From positions 2,914,001 through 2,978,000 of the forward strand of contig CADCXC010000005.1 of assembly GCA_902806595.1 (NCBI GenBank): a stretch of DNA of 64,000 nt, in the 5' to 3' direction. The notes under the pieces were generated by a model. The model did no database searches and was not told the origin of the DNA. It saw only the letters and a list, made by a program, of their open reading frames with translations. Positions 10,284 to 23,580 of this stretch are shown here, piece after piece. How positions within the stretch are numbered: the first letter of the stretch is position 1; every line of letters starts with the position of its first letter. Made by a program: the position numbers and the translations under genes. This stretch comes from Pyrenopolyporus hunteri (lineage: Eukaryota; Ascomycota; Sordariomycetes; Xylariales; Hypoxylaceae).

Positions 10284-12843
10284 TTTATTTTATTTTTTTC
10301 GTAATTAATTAATTATAAATTATTAATTAAATTTTTCGTTTTATTTATTTTTTTTAATTTTAAATTAAATTAATTTTTTTTATTAAATTTTATATAATTT
10401 TATTAAAAAATGTTTTCGTTATTACGTTTATAAAATTATATAATTTATATATTTATCGAATATTATCGATTTTTCGATTTTTATAAAATTATTTTAAAAT
10501 TAAAAAATTAATTATTAATTTTTTTTCGTTAATATTTTTTATTTATATTAAATATTAATATAATAATAAAAAGTCGATATATAATATAAAAGGGATTTTA
10601 AAAAATAATAAAAGTTTTAAAATAATATTAATCGTATAATAAACGACGTAATTAACGTCGAAATTTTAAATTATTTTATAAATTTTATAAATAAATATAT
10701 TATATCGAACTCGAAATATTAAATTATTATAAAATAATCGAAAATTATTTTAAATTAATATATCGAAGTAATATACGCGTTTCGAACTCGTTATTTTACG
10801 AATTTTTTAATTATATCGAAAATTTTAATATTTAATAATTTAAGTTTTTTAATTTAATTTTTTTAAATAATTATTACGTTAAAATTTTTATCATAAATTA
10901 TAATACCTAAATTATTAAAATTTTCGATTTCGAAATTTATAATTTTTTAAAAACGCGTTTTAATTTTAATTTTATTAAAAACTTTATTTTTAATAATAAA
11001 AAAATTTATAATATCGATATTAAAAATATCGTTCGTTTAAAAATTAATAAATTAGAACGAATTTAAATTTATTATAAATAAATAAAAATCGAAAATTAAT
11101 AATTTCATTCGTAATTTTTATTAATAATAACACGAATAAATTTTAAATTAATAAATATTTAATTTTATAAAATTATATAAAAATTTAATAATTTATAATA
11201 ATATTTTTTTAAAATATTTGTTTTTAAATTTAATTAATAAATATATAAAAATAATTTTTACATCGATATTTTAAATTAAATATAAGTTATTATAATATTT
11301 TAAATTATAATTTTTTTTTACGATATAATATAAACGTTAAAATTAATATAATACATTAATTAATTTTTTAAATAATAAATATATACGTTATAATATATTT
11401 TTTATTAAAATTATTATAATTTAAAATTATTAAACGAAATTTTTCGTATAATATAATAATATTTTTATTTTTAATTTTACGAATTATTTATAATTTAAAA
11501 ATCGTAACGTTTTGATATATAATTATATTATAAACTTTTAAACGTAAAATATTTTTTTCGAATAAAACGTTAAATTTTTTTATATTTAATATTTTATAAA
11601 AATCTTTTTATATAATAATTTTTTTATTCGTTCGTAATTTAATAATAAAAGTAAAATTCTTTTATTTTTTATTAATAATATATAATTTAATAATATAAAA
11701 AAAATCGTTAATATATATAAAATTTTTTTTCGAAATAATTTAATAATTATCGAAATTAAAAATTAATATAAATAATTCGATTTTAAATTTTTTAAATAAT
11801 ATAAAATTTTTTTTAAATTAAATATATAATTTAATATAAAAGTTTTTAAATGTAAATATTTTGTTTAAAATATTAAAAATAACGGTAATATTTTTATTTA
11901 ACATCGTAATAATTTTATAAAAGTTTTTTTATTTTTTTTTTTTTTTATAAATAAATATTTCGTTATCGATAAAAAATAATACGGGGAAAATTTTTTATAT
12001 ATTAAAGTTATTACGTATATTTAAAATATTTTTTATAAAACGTTATATTTTAATTTTTTTAATTTTTGTTATTATTTTTTAAATAATTTATATCTTTTAA
12101 ATTTATACGAAAATAAAAAGTAAATTTATATTAATTTTAAAGTAAATATCGAATATAAAAAATATAAGTATTAAATTATTAAAATTAACGATATTATTAA
12201 TTATTTTAATAATTATTTATAACTAAAATATACGTAAATTTAAACTTTAAAATTCATTAATAATAATTTCGTATATTTTATAAATAAAATTATAATATTT
12301 TTTAATTTTATTAATAAATTAATATATTTTAACGAATATTTAATAATAAATAATTTTAATAATATAGATTTTATTTCGAAATTCGACATTATCGAAATTC
12401 GTATTAATATTATATATAATAATATTCGAAAATTCGAAATAAATATTAATTTAATATTATTTTAATATATTTTAAATTTTTTTAATAAAAATAATTTTTA
12501 TAAAATAAATAGTTTAAAATTTTATAATAATATTAATTATATATAAAACGAAATATTCGTTTAAATATATAATATTAACGATAATTTCGTAATTAAAATT
12601 TACATTAAAATTTTTTAAATTAAATTTAAATTTTTAAAAAACTTTACTTTTAATTTAATAATAATAATAAAATTTATTAATTTTTTTAATATTTTTAATA
12701 TCGACATTATAATTTATTTTATTTAAAAAAATATATAATTTAATTATAAAAAAATGATTAAGTCGAATATAAATACGACGTAACTCGAATTTCGTAAAAA
12801 AAATTATATTATCGAAATAAAATTATAAATATTTTTATTTATA

Positions 12844-12844
<1 letters not shown>

Positions 12845-12888
<44 letters not shown>
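12845..12888. repeat. (AAT)n microsatellite inside A2
   Basis: About 14 uninterrupted AAT units. A1, A3 and A4 have only three or four units plus an ACG interruption at the same place, so the run expanded within this copy. Confidence 0.85.
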
Positions 12889-12889
<1 letters not shown>

Positions 12890-15737
12890 TTTTTTTCGAT
12901 TAATTAATTTATAATATTATTTAAATAAATATTTAATCGATTTATATTTTTTAAATATATAAAAAACGAAATATTTAATTTTATAATATAAAAGTCGATT
13001 AATTTAAACAAAACGTTAATTGTAATTATTTTTAATAATATAATTAAAAATTCGTTTTCGAATTTAATATTAATTTCATCGATTTAATTATTATTTATTT
13101 TTAAATTTTAATCGAAAAAACTTTTTATAAAAATTTAATATTAATTTTTCTTTATAATAAATATTTTAATTACGTTAATATTAAAAATAATACCTTAAAA
13201 AACATTTTTAATATATCGATTTAAAATAAATATAATATTATCTTTTAATTTATCGATAAAAAAATAATAAAAAATAATTTAATACTAATATATTTAATTT
13301 ATTAAATATACCGTAATTAATTAATATTAAAAGTCGACTTTTTTCGTTTCGAAAATTACGACATTTTAATCGTCGTTTTTTAATTTTTAATTTTTTATTT
13401 AATATTTTTATAATTCGTTAAAAATATAATATATTTATCTTTATTTTTAATCTTTTAAATTTATTAATATCCTTTAATTTCTTTTTCTTCGTTTTCGAAA
13501 TATTTAATAAATTAATATTTTTTTTATATATTTAATAATAACGTTTTTAAATTTAAATCGTTTTTTTCGATTAATATTAATTATTTTTATTATTACGGTA
13601 ATATTTTCGTTTAATATAAAATTAATCGAAATTTTCGTTGTTATCGTCGTTAATTACGAATTAATATATTCCTTTAATATTTTCGAAGATATTAATTAAT
13701 ACGCGAAATTTATTAATTAATACTTCGAATTAATATAACGAAATAAATAAAATATATTATAACTATAATATATTATAATAAATATATTATATAATTATCA
13801 TAAATTATTATTTATTTTTAAAATTTCTTCTAAAAGTTCGTTAATATAATATTAATTTATTTAATATATTTTATAATATTTTAAAATCGAATTTTTTTTT
13901 CGTTTTTTTTTCGACTTTAATATTAAAAAAAATAATCGAAATTTAATTATAATAATATTAAATTTTATTTTATTTCATGTTAAAATATCGTTTTATAATT
14001 AAATATTTATTCGTAAAATATTAATAACGAAATATATTATATAAAAAATAAATAACCGTTTATTAATAAAAATAATAAAAAATACGACGTAAGATTAAAT
14101 TTAATGAATTTTAATCATATAATATATATTTAAAAAAATAAAATTTATTTTTTAAAACGTTATAAAATTTTTTAATATAATTATTTTTATTATTGTAAAC
14201 TTTTTTAAAATAACCGATAATAATAAAAAAGTATATTTCGTTAAACATTTAAATAAAGAAGATATCGTAATAAATATTACTTTATTAATTTTCGACGGAT
14301 ATAAATATAAAGATTAATTTAATTAATAAAAATTATAAAATCGTTTAAAAAAAATCGTAATTTCGATATAATAAATTTTTTTTAATATAACGTTTAATAA
14401 AATTATCGATATTATATATAAATCATTTAATAATAATTCGGGAAGTTTATAAATATTTTTCGATAATAAAGATTAAAGTTATTTTTTTTATATAAAATTT
14501 GAAATATATTATTAATTATATTTCGATTCGATATATATCGATATAATAAAATATTAATTAGTCGTAATAATTTAAAAAAACGCGATTATTTTTTATAAAA
14601 AAAAATAAATAAATATATTAAATATTTAAAACTTCAATTAATTATATAAGTTATTTTAATTATTTTAAAAGTTAAATAAAATTAACGATAAAAATTTAAA
14701 TATTAATTATTAAAGGGGTTATATTATAAAAAATTATAAAGGAAAAAACGGTAAAATATAAAATATAAATAATAAATTATTAAAGGTAGTAAAAAGTAAG
14801 TATATATATTACGAAAGTAATTTATAAGATCGTCGAAATAACGTTAAAAACTACTTTATCGAAGTAATAAATACCATCGAATTTAAATTTTCGTATTCGA
14901 TTAATTAATTAAACGTTTAAAAAATAAAAAACTTTAATTATTATTATATTATAATATAAATATATATATCGACGTAAATACTTTTAAATAAATTATACCT
15001 TTTTCGATTTAATATATAAATATTTTTTATATTAACGGATTAAATTATTTTTATTTTATTTTTATTAATTCGTCGTAATTTTACTTTAATAATTCGCATA
15101 ATAATAAAAAGTTTAATAAAAATTTAATAACATTAATATTACTTTTATTTATATAAATATTTTTTTATATTAATACGATTTTTAAAATCGAACGTAATTA
15201 ACGTAATATAACTTAAAAATCATTTAAAATAAAACTTTTAAAACGTTTTTAAAATTTTTTGATAATTTCTTTAATTATATAAATATATAATTTATTTCTA
15301 TTTATTAAATTTAAATTTATTAATATAAATAATACTTACGTTATTTTTTATTAAAAAGTAGTAATTTACGGGTTTATTTTTTTTTATTTTATCGTTATAT
15401 AATTAAAATATTTAATAAAAAAACGGGGGTAATAAAAAAACTGAAAATATATTTTATTAAAACTCGAAATTTATTTATATTTTTTTATTTGATAAAGTTA
15501 AAGTTTTTTTTCGTAAATTTACGTTTAAATCAGATTTTTAACCTTTTACGATATAATAAATATTATAGGTTTAAAAAAATTTAATATAATAAAATAATAT
15601 TTTAATATAAATAAAAAAATATCGTATAAAAAAAAATGTTATTATTACGTATATTATTATAATAAAAATCTTTTATATTATCGTAATAATAATTTTTTAA
15701 ATTTATTAATTTATATTATTAACTTTAATAATATTAA

Positions 15738-15951
15738 TATTAAGAAATACGTACGTAAATAAAATAATAAAATAATAATAAAAGTAAATACGATATAATA
15801 AAATTAATGTTATATAAAATTATTTAAAAAAAAAATATTTAATTAAAGAAATCGTAAAAAAATTCTTTTATATAAATAAAAATATATAAGTATTTTCATT
15901 TCTTAAAATACGTATTACGAAGTAATACGTACATAAGTTAATTAATTATTA
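15738..15951 (-). repeat. LTR of A2, right
   Basis: A 214-bp partner of 10074-10283. It begins TATTAAGAAATACG, one substitution from the family consensus, and ends AATTATTA. Confidence 0.85.
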
Positions 15952-17156
15952 TAATATTATAAATTTTTTTATTATTAAAAATAAAACTTTTAATAATATT
16001 AAAATTAAAACGTATTTTTAAAAAATTATAAACTTTAAAATTAAAACTTTTAATAATTTATATATTATAATTTATAATAAAAATTTTAATATAATAATTA
16101 TTTAAAAAAAATTAAATTAAAAAAATTAAATTATTAAATGTTAAAATTTTCGATATAATTAAAAAATTCGTAAAATAATAAATTCGAAACGTATATATCG
16201 TTTCGATATATTAATTTAAAATAACTTTCGATTATTTTATAACGATTTAATATTTCGAATTTAAATTTAAAAAAATAAAAACTTTTAATATTAAATTAAA
16301 TAATAAATAAATAATTCGATATATAAATTTCGTTATATCGAATTAAACTTTTAAAATTTACATTTTTATGTTTTTATCGATAACCTTTTTATAAATAATA
16401 AAAATTTAAATTCGTAAATCGAATATATTATTATTTTAAAGAATAAAAATTTCATCGATCGAAATAATTAATTATAAATTATTAATTATTTATTAATTAT
16501 TTATTAAATATAAACAAATTATTCGTAATATATTTATTAATAAAATTTATAAAATAATTTAAAATTTTAACGTCGATTATATTATTTATTATATATAATT
16601 AATATTATTTCAAAATATTTATTACTTTTTAAAGTTTTTTTCGTTTTATATATCGACTTTTTATCGCTATATTAATATTTAATATAAATAAAAAACATTA
16701 ATAAAAAAATTAATAATTAATTTTATAACTTTAAAATAATTTTATAAAAATTAAAAAACTAATAACATTTAATAAATATATAAATTATATAATTACGTAA
16801 ATATAATAATGAAAACGTTTTTTAATAAAATTATACGAAATTTAATAAAAAAAATTAATTTAATTTAAAATTAAAAAAATAAATAAAATAAAAAATTTAA
16901 TTAATAATTCGCAATTAATTAATTATAAAAAAATAAAATAAGTAATAATTAATTAATTTATATAAATATTATTTCGTAATATATATTTTTTAAGAAAATA
17001 TTTATATATTTTCGTTTATATAAAAAAAACCTTTTTTATAATTTTTTTATTAAATAGTTTTTTCTTTTTAAATAATTATATAACCATTAATTTCATTTAT
17101 TTATTATTATTTTTATTATTATTATTTTATTTTATTTACGTACGTATTTATTAATA
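15952..17156 (+). mobile_element. Arc, right segment (RT end, RNase H and 3' LTR)
   Basis: The reverse complement of A1 from about 3725 down to 2525. It holds the RT end and RNase H on the plus strand, then the LTR at 16943-17156, followed by the duplication TCGTA. It resumes about 4 kb further along the element than where the left Arc segments stop. Confidence 0.75.
16943..17156 (+). repeat. LTR of Arc (3' LTR in its sense)
   Basis: A 214-bp reverse-complement LTR, partner of 294-516. It is preceded by an A-rich tract on the plus strand (16921-16942), fitting a polypurine tract. Confidence 0.8.
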
Positions 17157-18195
17157 TCGTAAATTATAATATATAAATTATTAAAATTTTTAATTTTTAA
17201 TTTTATAATTTTTTAAAAACGCGTTTTAATTTTAATTTTATTAAATATTTTATTTTTAATAATAAAAAAATTTATAATATCGACGTTAAAAATATTATTT
17301 ATTTAAAAGTTAATAAATTTAAATAAATTTAAATTTATTATAAATAAATAAAAATCGAAAATTAATAATTTTATTTATAATTTTTATTAATAATAACGTC
17401 AATAAATTTTAAATTAATAAATATTTAATTTTATAAAATCGTATAAAAATTTAATAATTTATAATAATATTTTTTAATATATTTATTTTTTATTTTAATT
17501 AATAAACATATAAAAATTATTTTTATATTAATATTTTAAATTAAATATAAATTATTATAATATTTCGAATTATAATTATTATTTTTTTCGACATAATATA
17601 AACGTTAAAATTAATATAATACGTTAATTAATTTTTTAAATAATAAATATATATATTATAATATATTTTTTATCGAAATTATTATAATTTTAAATTTTTA
17701 AACGAAATATTTTATATAATACGATAATATTTTTACTTTTAATTTCGCGAATTATTTATAATTTAAAAATCGTAACATTTCGATATATAATTATATTATA
17801 AATTTTTAAACGTAAAATATTTTTTTTAAATAAAATATTAAATTTCTTTAAAATAATTTAATAATTATCGAAGTTAAAAATTAATGCGAATAATTCGATT
17901 TTAAATTTTTTAAATAATATAAAAGTTTTTTTAATTAAATATATAATTTAATATAAAAGTTTTTAAACGTAAATATTTTATTTAAAATATTAAAAACGAC
18001 CGTAATATTTTTATTTAAAATTATAATAATTTTATAAAAGTTTTTTATTTTTTTTTTATAAATAAATATTTTATTATTAATTAACAATAATGTAGGGAAA
18101 GTTTTTAACGTATTAAAGTTATTATATATATTTAAAATATTTTTTACGAAACGTTATATTTTAATTTTTTTAATTTTCGTTATTATTTTTTAAAT
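17157..18195 (-). mobile_element. Copia element A0, right remnant
   Basis: Picks up A0 exactly where 289-293 left off and follows A1 3600-4790 (RT, linker, integrase end on the minus strand), with a short internal deletion after about 17840. It ends near 18195, where similarity to the copia family stops. Together with 1-293 it is the host copy of Arc. Confidence 0.75.
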
Positions 18196-18221
18196 TAATA
18201 AAATATACGTATAGGTTTAAT

Positions 18222-18238
18222 TATCGTACGAATATTTT
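18222..18238. repeat. Left edge of a direct repeat split by B copy c
   Basis: ATCGTACGAATATTTT, continued at 19262-19348, repeats 28418-28522 (ATCGTACGAATGTTTTT then AATATATTATTTAATT). The copy at 28.4 kb lacks the B insertion and so gives the empty site. The pair, about 103 bp and 9.2 kb apart, could be short terminal repeats of an element spanning 18.2-28.5 kb, or two chance copies of another repeat. Confidence 0.55.
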
Positions 18239-19261
18239 TATTCGAAGTTTTTTCGAAATATTATTTCGAATTTTTTTTAAATTACGTAATAATTTACGAG
18301 TTATATTTTTTTACGTTATATTAATTATATATTATATTATATTACGTTATATTACGTTAAGTTACGTTAATTAATTATATACGTTTTATATAATAATTTA
18401 TATTACGTTTTTATTTAATTAATTAAATCGTTTAATTAAATCGTTATATATATTATAATTATTATATTTAAAATTATTTACATTTTAATAAATAATTTTA
18501 TTAATTAAATTAATTTAATTATAAATATAAATATAATTTTAATTTAACGTATAATTCGATTTAAAAAAATTAAATTAAATAAATCGAATTTAATAAATCG
18601 AATTAAATAAATCGAATTAAATAAATTAAATTAAATAAATCGAATTAAATAAATTAAATTAAATAAATCGAATTATATAAATTTAATTTTAATTCGACGT
18701 ATTTTTCGTGGTATTTTTCGAAGAATTTTTCAAATTATATATTTAAAACTAAGTATAAAAAAATCATACGAGTAGTCATTCGTAACGGCTTTTTCGAAAG
18801 ATTTTTAAAAAAAATAATATAAAGTAACTTTTCGCGACGGTTTTATCGAAAGGTAATATAAGATAATCTCTTATAACAACTTTTTCGAAAAGTAATAAAA
18901 ATAACTTTTCGCGACGGTTTTATCGAAAAGTAATAAAGGTAACTTTTCGCAACGATTTTATCGAAAGGTAATAAAGGTAGTTTTTCGTAACAATTTTATC
19001 GAAAAATAATAAAGGTAATTTCTCGCGACGGTTTTTCGAAAAATAATACGGGTAATTTTTCGTAAAAATTAAAAAATATTACGAAAACTATATTAAAAAT
19101 TATATCAATAATTATATTAAAAACTATATTAATAGTTATATTAATAATTATATTAATAATTATATTAACAATTATATTAAAAAATATATAATTAAAAAAA
19201 TAGTCGTAAAATTCGAAGAAAATCGAAAGTTATTATATTATTTTACGAAAATAACTTTTAA
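18239..19261 (+). mobile_element. Nonautonomous element B, copy c
   Basis: A 1.0-kb copy with both ends: TATTCGAAGTTTTTTCG and AAAATAACTTTTAA. It carries the subterminal palindrome, AAATAAATCGAATT-type repeats (18560-18670), seven 38-bp units (18777-19065) and a run of ATTATATTAATA units (19085-19175). Compared with the empty site at 28425-28445 no bases are duplicated, and the right flank begins with T. This is the least mutated copy of the minisatellite after copy e. Confidence 0.75.
18777..19065. repeat. 38-bp minisatellite of element B (copy c)
   Basis: Seven units of the pattern CGGTTTTATCGAAAGGTAAT plus a spacer ending TTTTCGCGA. Units differ by C/T and G/A changes and by CGA/CAA starts. 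Confidence 0.85.
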
Positions 19262-20581
19262 TAATATATTATTTAATTAAAATCGATAATAAATATATAA
19301 TTTTAAATAATTAAATTTTTTATAATATTATATTATATTAAAAAGTTAAATATTTAATAATATTTTTATTATTTATTATATTATAATTATATTATATTAA
19401 TAAATTTAATATAAAAATAAAATATTTTAATAATAACGATATTTATAAATAATTTTTTTAATTAAATTAAATATAAAAACTATTTATTAATAAAATAAAT
19501 ATAATTTAATTAACGGTTAAAAAACTTCGAAAATTAAAAATTTTAATTATTTATTAATTAATTAATTAATTAATTAAAAAAATTAAAAATTTTATAAAAA
19601 AAATCTTTCGTTTTATAACTTCGAATAATTAATCGATAAATATAAATTTAAATAAACTTTTAAAATAACGTATCGATTAATAAAATCAATTTATTAAAAT
19701 TAAATTTTTAATATAAAATATTAATTAATAAATTAATTTTAAAAAAAAATTAATTTATTAAAATAATTAATTTAACTTAAATTTCATTTATTAAAATATT
19801 TCATTATAAAATTAAAATTTAATAATTTTATAATTAAAATTTTAATTTAATTAAATTTAAATCGATAAAAAAATTTTTTCGTATTTTAAATAATTTTTAA
19901 ATTTTAATTTTAAAAAGTTTCTATTATTAATTTACGTATAAATATAAATAATAAATTTATTAATTTTCTTACATTTATAATATTAAATATAAATATTTAA
20001 TTAAATTAATTTATTATTATTTATTTTATTAAAATTAATACTTTTAATTTTATTCGTATAATTTTTAATTTTATTCGTATAATTTTTACTTTTAAAAATA
20101 TAATTTCGTCGATTATTAAATATTATCGATATATTTACCGTAAAAATACCGGCATTAAATATAACGTTAAAAACCTTTATATATCGATTAATTAATTATT
20201 TTAATAAAATTTTATTTATTTATTTAAAAATTTAAAAAAATAAAAAATAAATTACTTAAGTTTTAATTATATTAATAAATGAAAATACGTAAATATTTTA
20301 AACGAAATATTAATTACATTAAATTACGTAAATTTTAAATAAATATTAATTTAAATAAACTACCTAAATTTTATCTAATATTTAATTAATAATAAAGATA
20401 AAATAAAATAATTAATAATAATTTTAATAATAATAATAATTAAATTCGTAATTTAATTAATAATAACTTTAATAATTTTATAATAATATATTTAATTTTA
20501 ATTTATTTAATTTAAATAAAAATTTAATAAAAAATAAACGAAATAATATTATTTTTTTAAATAATTTTAAATTTAAATAAT
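19262..20581. other. Direct-repeat arm (19262-19348), then unassigned AT-rich DNA
   Basis: After the 87-bp arm of the direct repeat there is nothing I can assign. There is a pure ATTA run near 19555-19580. Some CpT and CpA survive (for example 20150-20350), so mutation is less complete here than in the copia copies. No recognisable protein trace. Confidence 0.4.
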
Positions 20582-20757
20582 AAAAATTTTTAAGCTGTTT
20601 TTTATTATTTAAGAAAAACAACGTTTCGATATTTTTTTTAACTTTTTTATTTTTATTACGTCTTTACGTAAATTACGGGGAATGAAAAAAAAATTAAAAA
20701 GATTTCGAAACGTTATTTTTTTTAAATAATAAACAAAATCCTATAAAAATTTTTTTT
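20582..20757. mobile_element. Small foldback/MITE-like element F1
   Basis: About 175 bp forming two arms of roughly 70 bases. TTTTTTATTATTTAAG...AACAACGTTTCGATATTTTT (20597-20640) pairs with the segment ending 20757. The loop contains ACGTCTTTACGTAAATTACGGGG. The outer ends both read AAAAATTTTTA. A second copy in the other orientation lies near 29565-29710. Confidence 0.6.
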
Positions 20758-23580
20758 ACGGAAGGTACGTTTATTTATTATTTAGGGGGTATTTAAGTTT
20801 ATTTTTTATTAAAAAATAAAAATATAATTATATAATAAAAAAATAATCAAAAAAATAATATTTCGTATAAAACGTCGAATAATCGTTAAAATAAAAGTAA
20901 ATTTATATAATACATAATATAATAAATAATATAATAAATAATATAATAAATAATATAAATAATAATATAAATAATAATATAAATAATAATATAAACGATA
21001 ATATAAATAATAATATAAATAATAATATAAACGATAATATAAATAATATAAATAATATAAATAATATAAATAATATAATATAACGAAAGTTATTATTATT
21101 ATTTTTATTTTATATATTTTTTATATTTTTAATGTTTTATTAAAAATTATTATATATATTTTAAAAAAACGATTTATATCGAAAAATTATTTTATATATT
21201 TAAAAAAACGATTTATTTTAACCTTATATTATAAACGTTTAATTTTACGTTATTTTTATTATTTATATTATTATTATTATTTAAAACGTTATTAATCGAT
21301 TTAAATAATCGAGGTAATTTATTTTTAATTATAAAACGGTTTTTTTCGAATTTATTATTATTATTATTATTGAATAAATTATAATTTTTATTATTTTAAC
21401 GAATTATAACATTTTTATTAATAAAATAATATTAATAAAGTTTATTTTTACGAGTATTAAAATTACCGTTATTATTATTATTATTATTATTGTAAATTTA
21501 AAAACGAAATTATTTATTTAAAATAAAAAATTTATCTTTTAATAATTAAAGTATTTATAAAATCGATAATATCGTTATACTTTTAGAAGATATCGTAATA
21601 TTATCGTTAATTATATTTTTAAAAATAAAAAATATAAATCGATTTATTTTCGAAGTTTCGAAAAATTACGTAATTATATTATCGAATATTATTTATACGA
21701 AACGAATAAATAAATATTTAAAATTTATTTTACGAAGTTTATAAAATTTTTTATTATAAAATAAAGTTTTTTATTTATATAAAAATTAAAGTAAATAAAA
21801 AACGTATAATATTAAAATATAATTAATATTTTTTATTTTAAAAATCGATATAAATTTTTTATAATCGAATATTTTATAAATATTTACGCGTATAAAAAGT
21901 ATATTTTTAATATCGTCGATTAATAAAAAAGTTTATTAATTATAAATATTTATTTCGTTATACGAAAATTAAAATTTTTATTTTTTCAAAATTATATAAA
22001 TTTATTTATAATCGTAATAAAATTATATAATTTAATAATATTTATTATAAAATATTATATATTTTCGTTTTTTAAATTTTAAATATTTAATTTTATCGTT
22101 AAAAACGTATAAAATATCGGAATTTCGTTAAAATAAAAGTAAATTATTATAAAAAAATAATTAATAATCGAAATTAAAAATAATTAAATAAAGATTTAAT
22201 TTATATAATTAATATTATAAAATTAAATGATTTAATTATAATAATATATATATAAAATAAATTATTAAAAAGTTAAAAAATGTAAAATTAATATTTTTTA
22301 TATCGTCAAATATTATTAATCGATTACGTAAATCGTAAATTATCGATTTAATTAAAAAAATTAAAATAAAAACGATTAATATCGTTTTTAATAATTTAAA
22401 TATTATCGATTAAAATATAATAAACGTAATAAATTACATTATAATCGATATCGTTATTATTTAAAAAGGGAAATTTTGAAAACGGTTAATATATTTTAAA
22501 ATAATTCGAATAATAAATAACGATAAATATTATTTTAAATAATTTCGAAATAATATAAAATTATATAAACGGTTAAATTATTAAAATTAATAAAAATTAA
22601 AATTTTATATTTAAATAATAAAATATATAACGAATAAAAAAAATTTAAATATATATTATAACGTAAAAAAACGTTAAATAAATAATAAAGTTAATTTCGA
22701 AAAAATAATTATTATATATTTAAATTAATTATATTAAGTTTTATCGATAATATATTTAAAAATTAAATGGAATTATTTTCGTTATTATTATAATCGAAAA
22801 TATATAATAATTTCGTTAAAATTTTAAATATTCGACATTTATAATTAATAATTTTTAGTTATATTATCTATTAAAAAAAGTTACGAAAAATGCGACTATA
22901 TTCGAAAAAAATGTTAAATATTAAATTTTTAAATTTAAAAATATATAAAATAGTTATATACGATAATTTCGAAGTAAATTCGATATAAAAATTTTATACA
23001 CGATACGATTTAAAGTTATTTTTTATAATTTATAAATAATTACGATATAAAAATCGATTAATAAAAATTATTTTTTATAATATATAACGTTATTAATATT
23101 AAAATTTTAATGTATACGTTTAACGAAAATAACGAATTTATTATAATTATTTTATAGTTTTTTATTTAATTTAAAAATAAATAAAAAGTCGTTATAATTA
23201 TTTTAAATAATTATAATAATTTACGAAAAATTATTAAAAATATCGGTATTTTTAATTTAAAATATATCGTATATAATATTTTAAACGTTATTTATTAATT
23301 TTATATCGTTTTAAATATTATATATTAATATAATTTTATATTTAATATAAATAAAAAACGTTTTAAAAAAATTATTAACGAAACGAAATTTTATATACGT
23401 TATATCGTTTTTTTTAATAAATAATTTTAATTTCGACGATAATATTATTAAAACGTAATATATATTATTAATTATATTTATTAATTTATGTTTTAATAAA
23501 ATATATATATACGTAATTTTATTAAAATTATTAATTTTTTATTAACGAAAATTTAATTATATATTTCGAATTTAATAATA
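20758..23580. other. Unassigned AT-rich block, possible degraded element body
   Basis: There is no match to other repeats in the window. It contains an AATAATATAAATA microsatellite (20920-21085) and TTA/TTAT runs (21350-21370, 21470-21490). Read on the plus strand with stops skipped, 22950-23450 gives a protein-like frame, but I cannot name a family and the opposite strand is also open. Retained G is more frequent than in neighbouring L1. Confidence 0.35.
20920..21085. repeat. AATAATATAAAT microsatellite array
   Basis: Imperfect tandem units AATAATATAAATAATAATATAAACGATAAT of 9 to 15 bp, with the few C and G bases only as ACG. Confidence 0.8.

Larger units (their letters stand above)
10074..15951 (-). 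mobile_element. Ty1/copia-like LTR retrotransposon A2 (RIP-degraded)
   Basis: A 5.9-kb copy collinear with A1 throughout. LTRs lie at 10074-10283 and 15738-15951. Sense is the minus strand: the RT end and RNase H lie at about 10.7-11.2 kb and the integrase at about 11.9-12.5 kb. Both C and G are depleted, unlike A1. The flanking pentamers are TAAAA (left) and TAATA (right), not a clean duplication. The right flank is Arc but the left flank is not, so the element probably took part in a recombination or deletion after insertion. A pure AAT run (12845-12888) replaces a short mixed run in A1. Confidence 0.8.
294..17156 (+). mobile_element. Copia element Arc, whole nested insertion (reverse orientation to A1-A4)
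   Basis: The outer ends are two copies of the copia LTR in reverse complement to A1-A4 (294-516 and 16943-17156), flanked by the 5-bp duplication TCGTA (289-293, 17157-17161), as expected of an LTR-retrotransposon integrase. Arc's own sequence is 294-880, 2093-2312 and 15952-17156. The rest is later insertions. The left segments match the A3 5' end down to about A3 position 41480. The right segment matches A1 2525-3725. Roughly 4 kb of the middle of the element is not seen, so a deletion or rearrangement took place among the inserts. Confidence 0.75.

Noticed and set aside
12845..12888. AAT run as a CRISPR-like or regulatory array
   Set aside because: It is a simple microsatellite with no spacers, expanded inside a dead copia copy.
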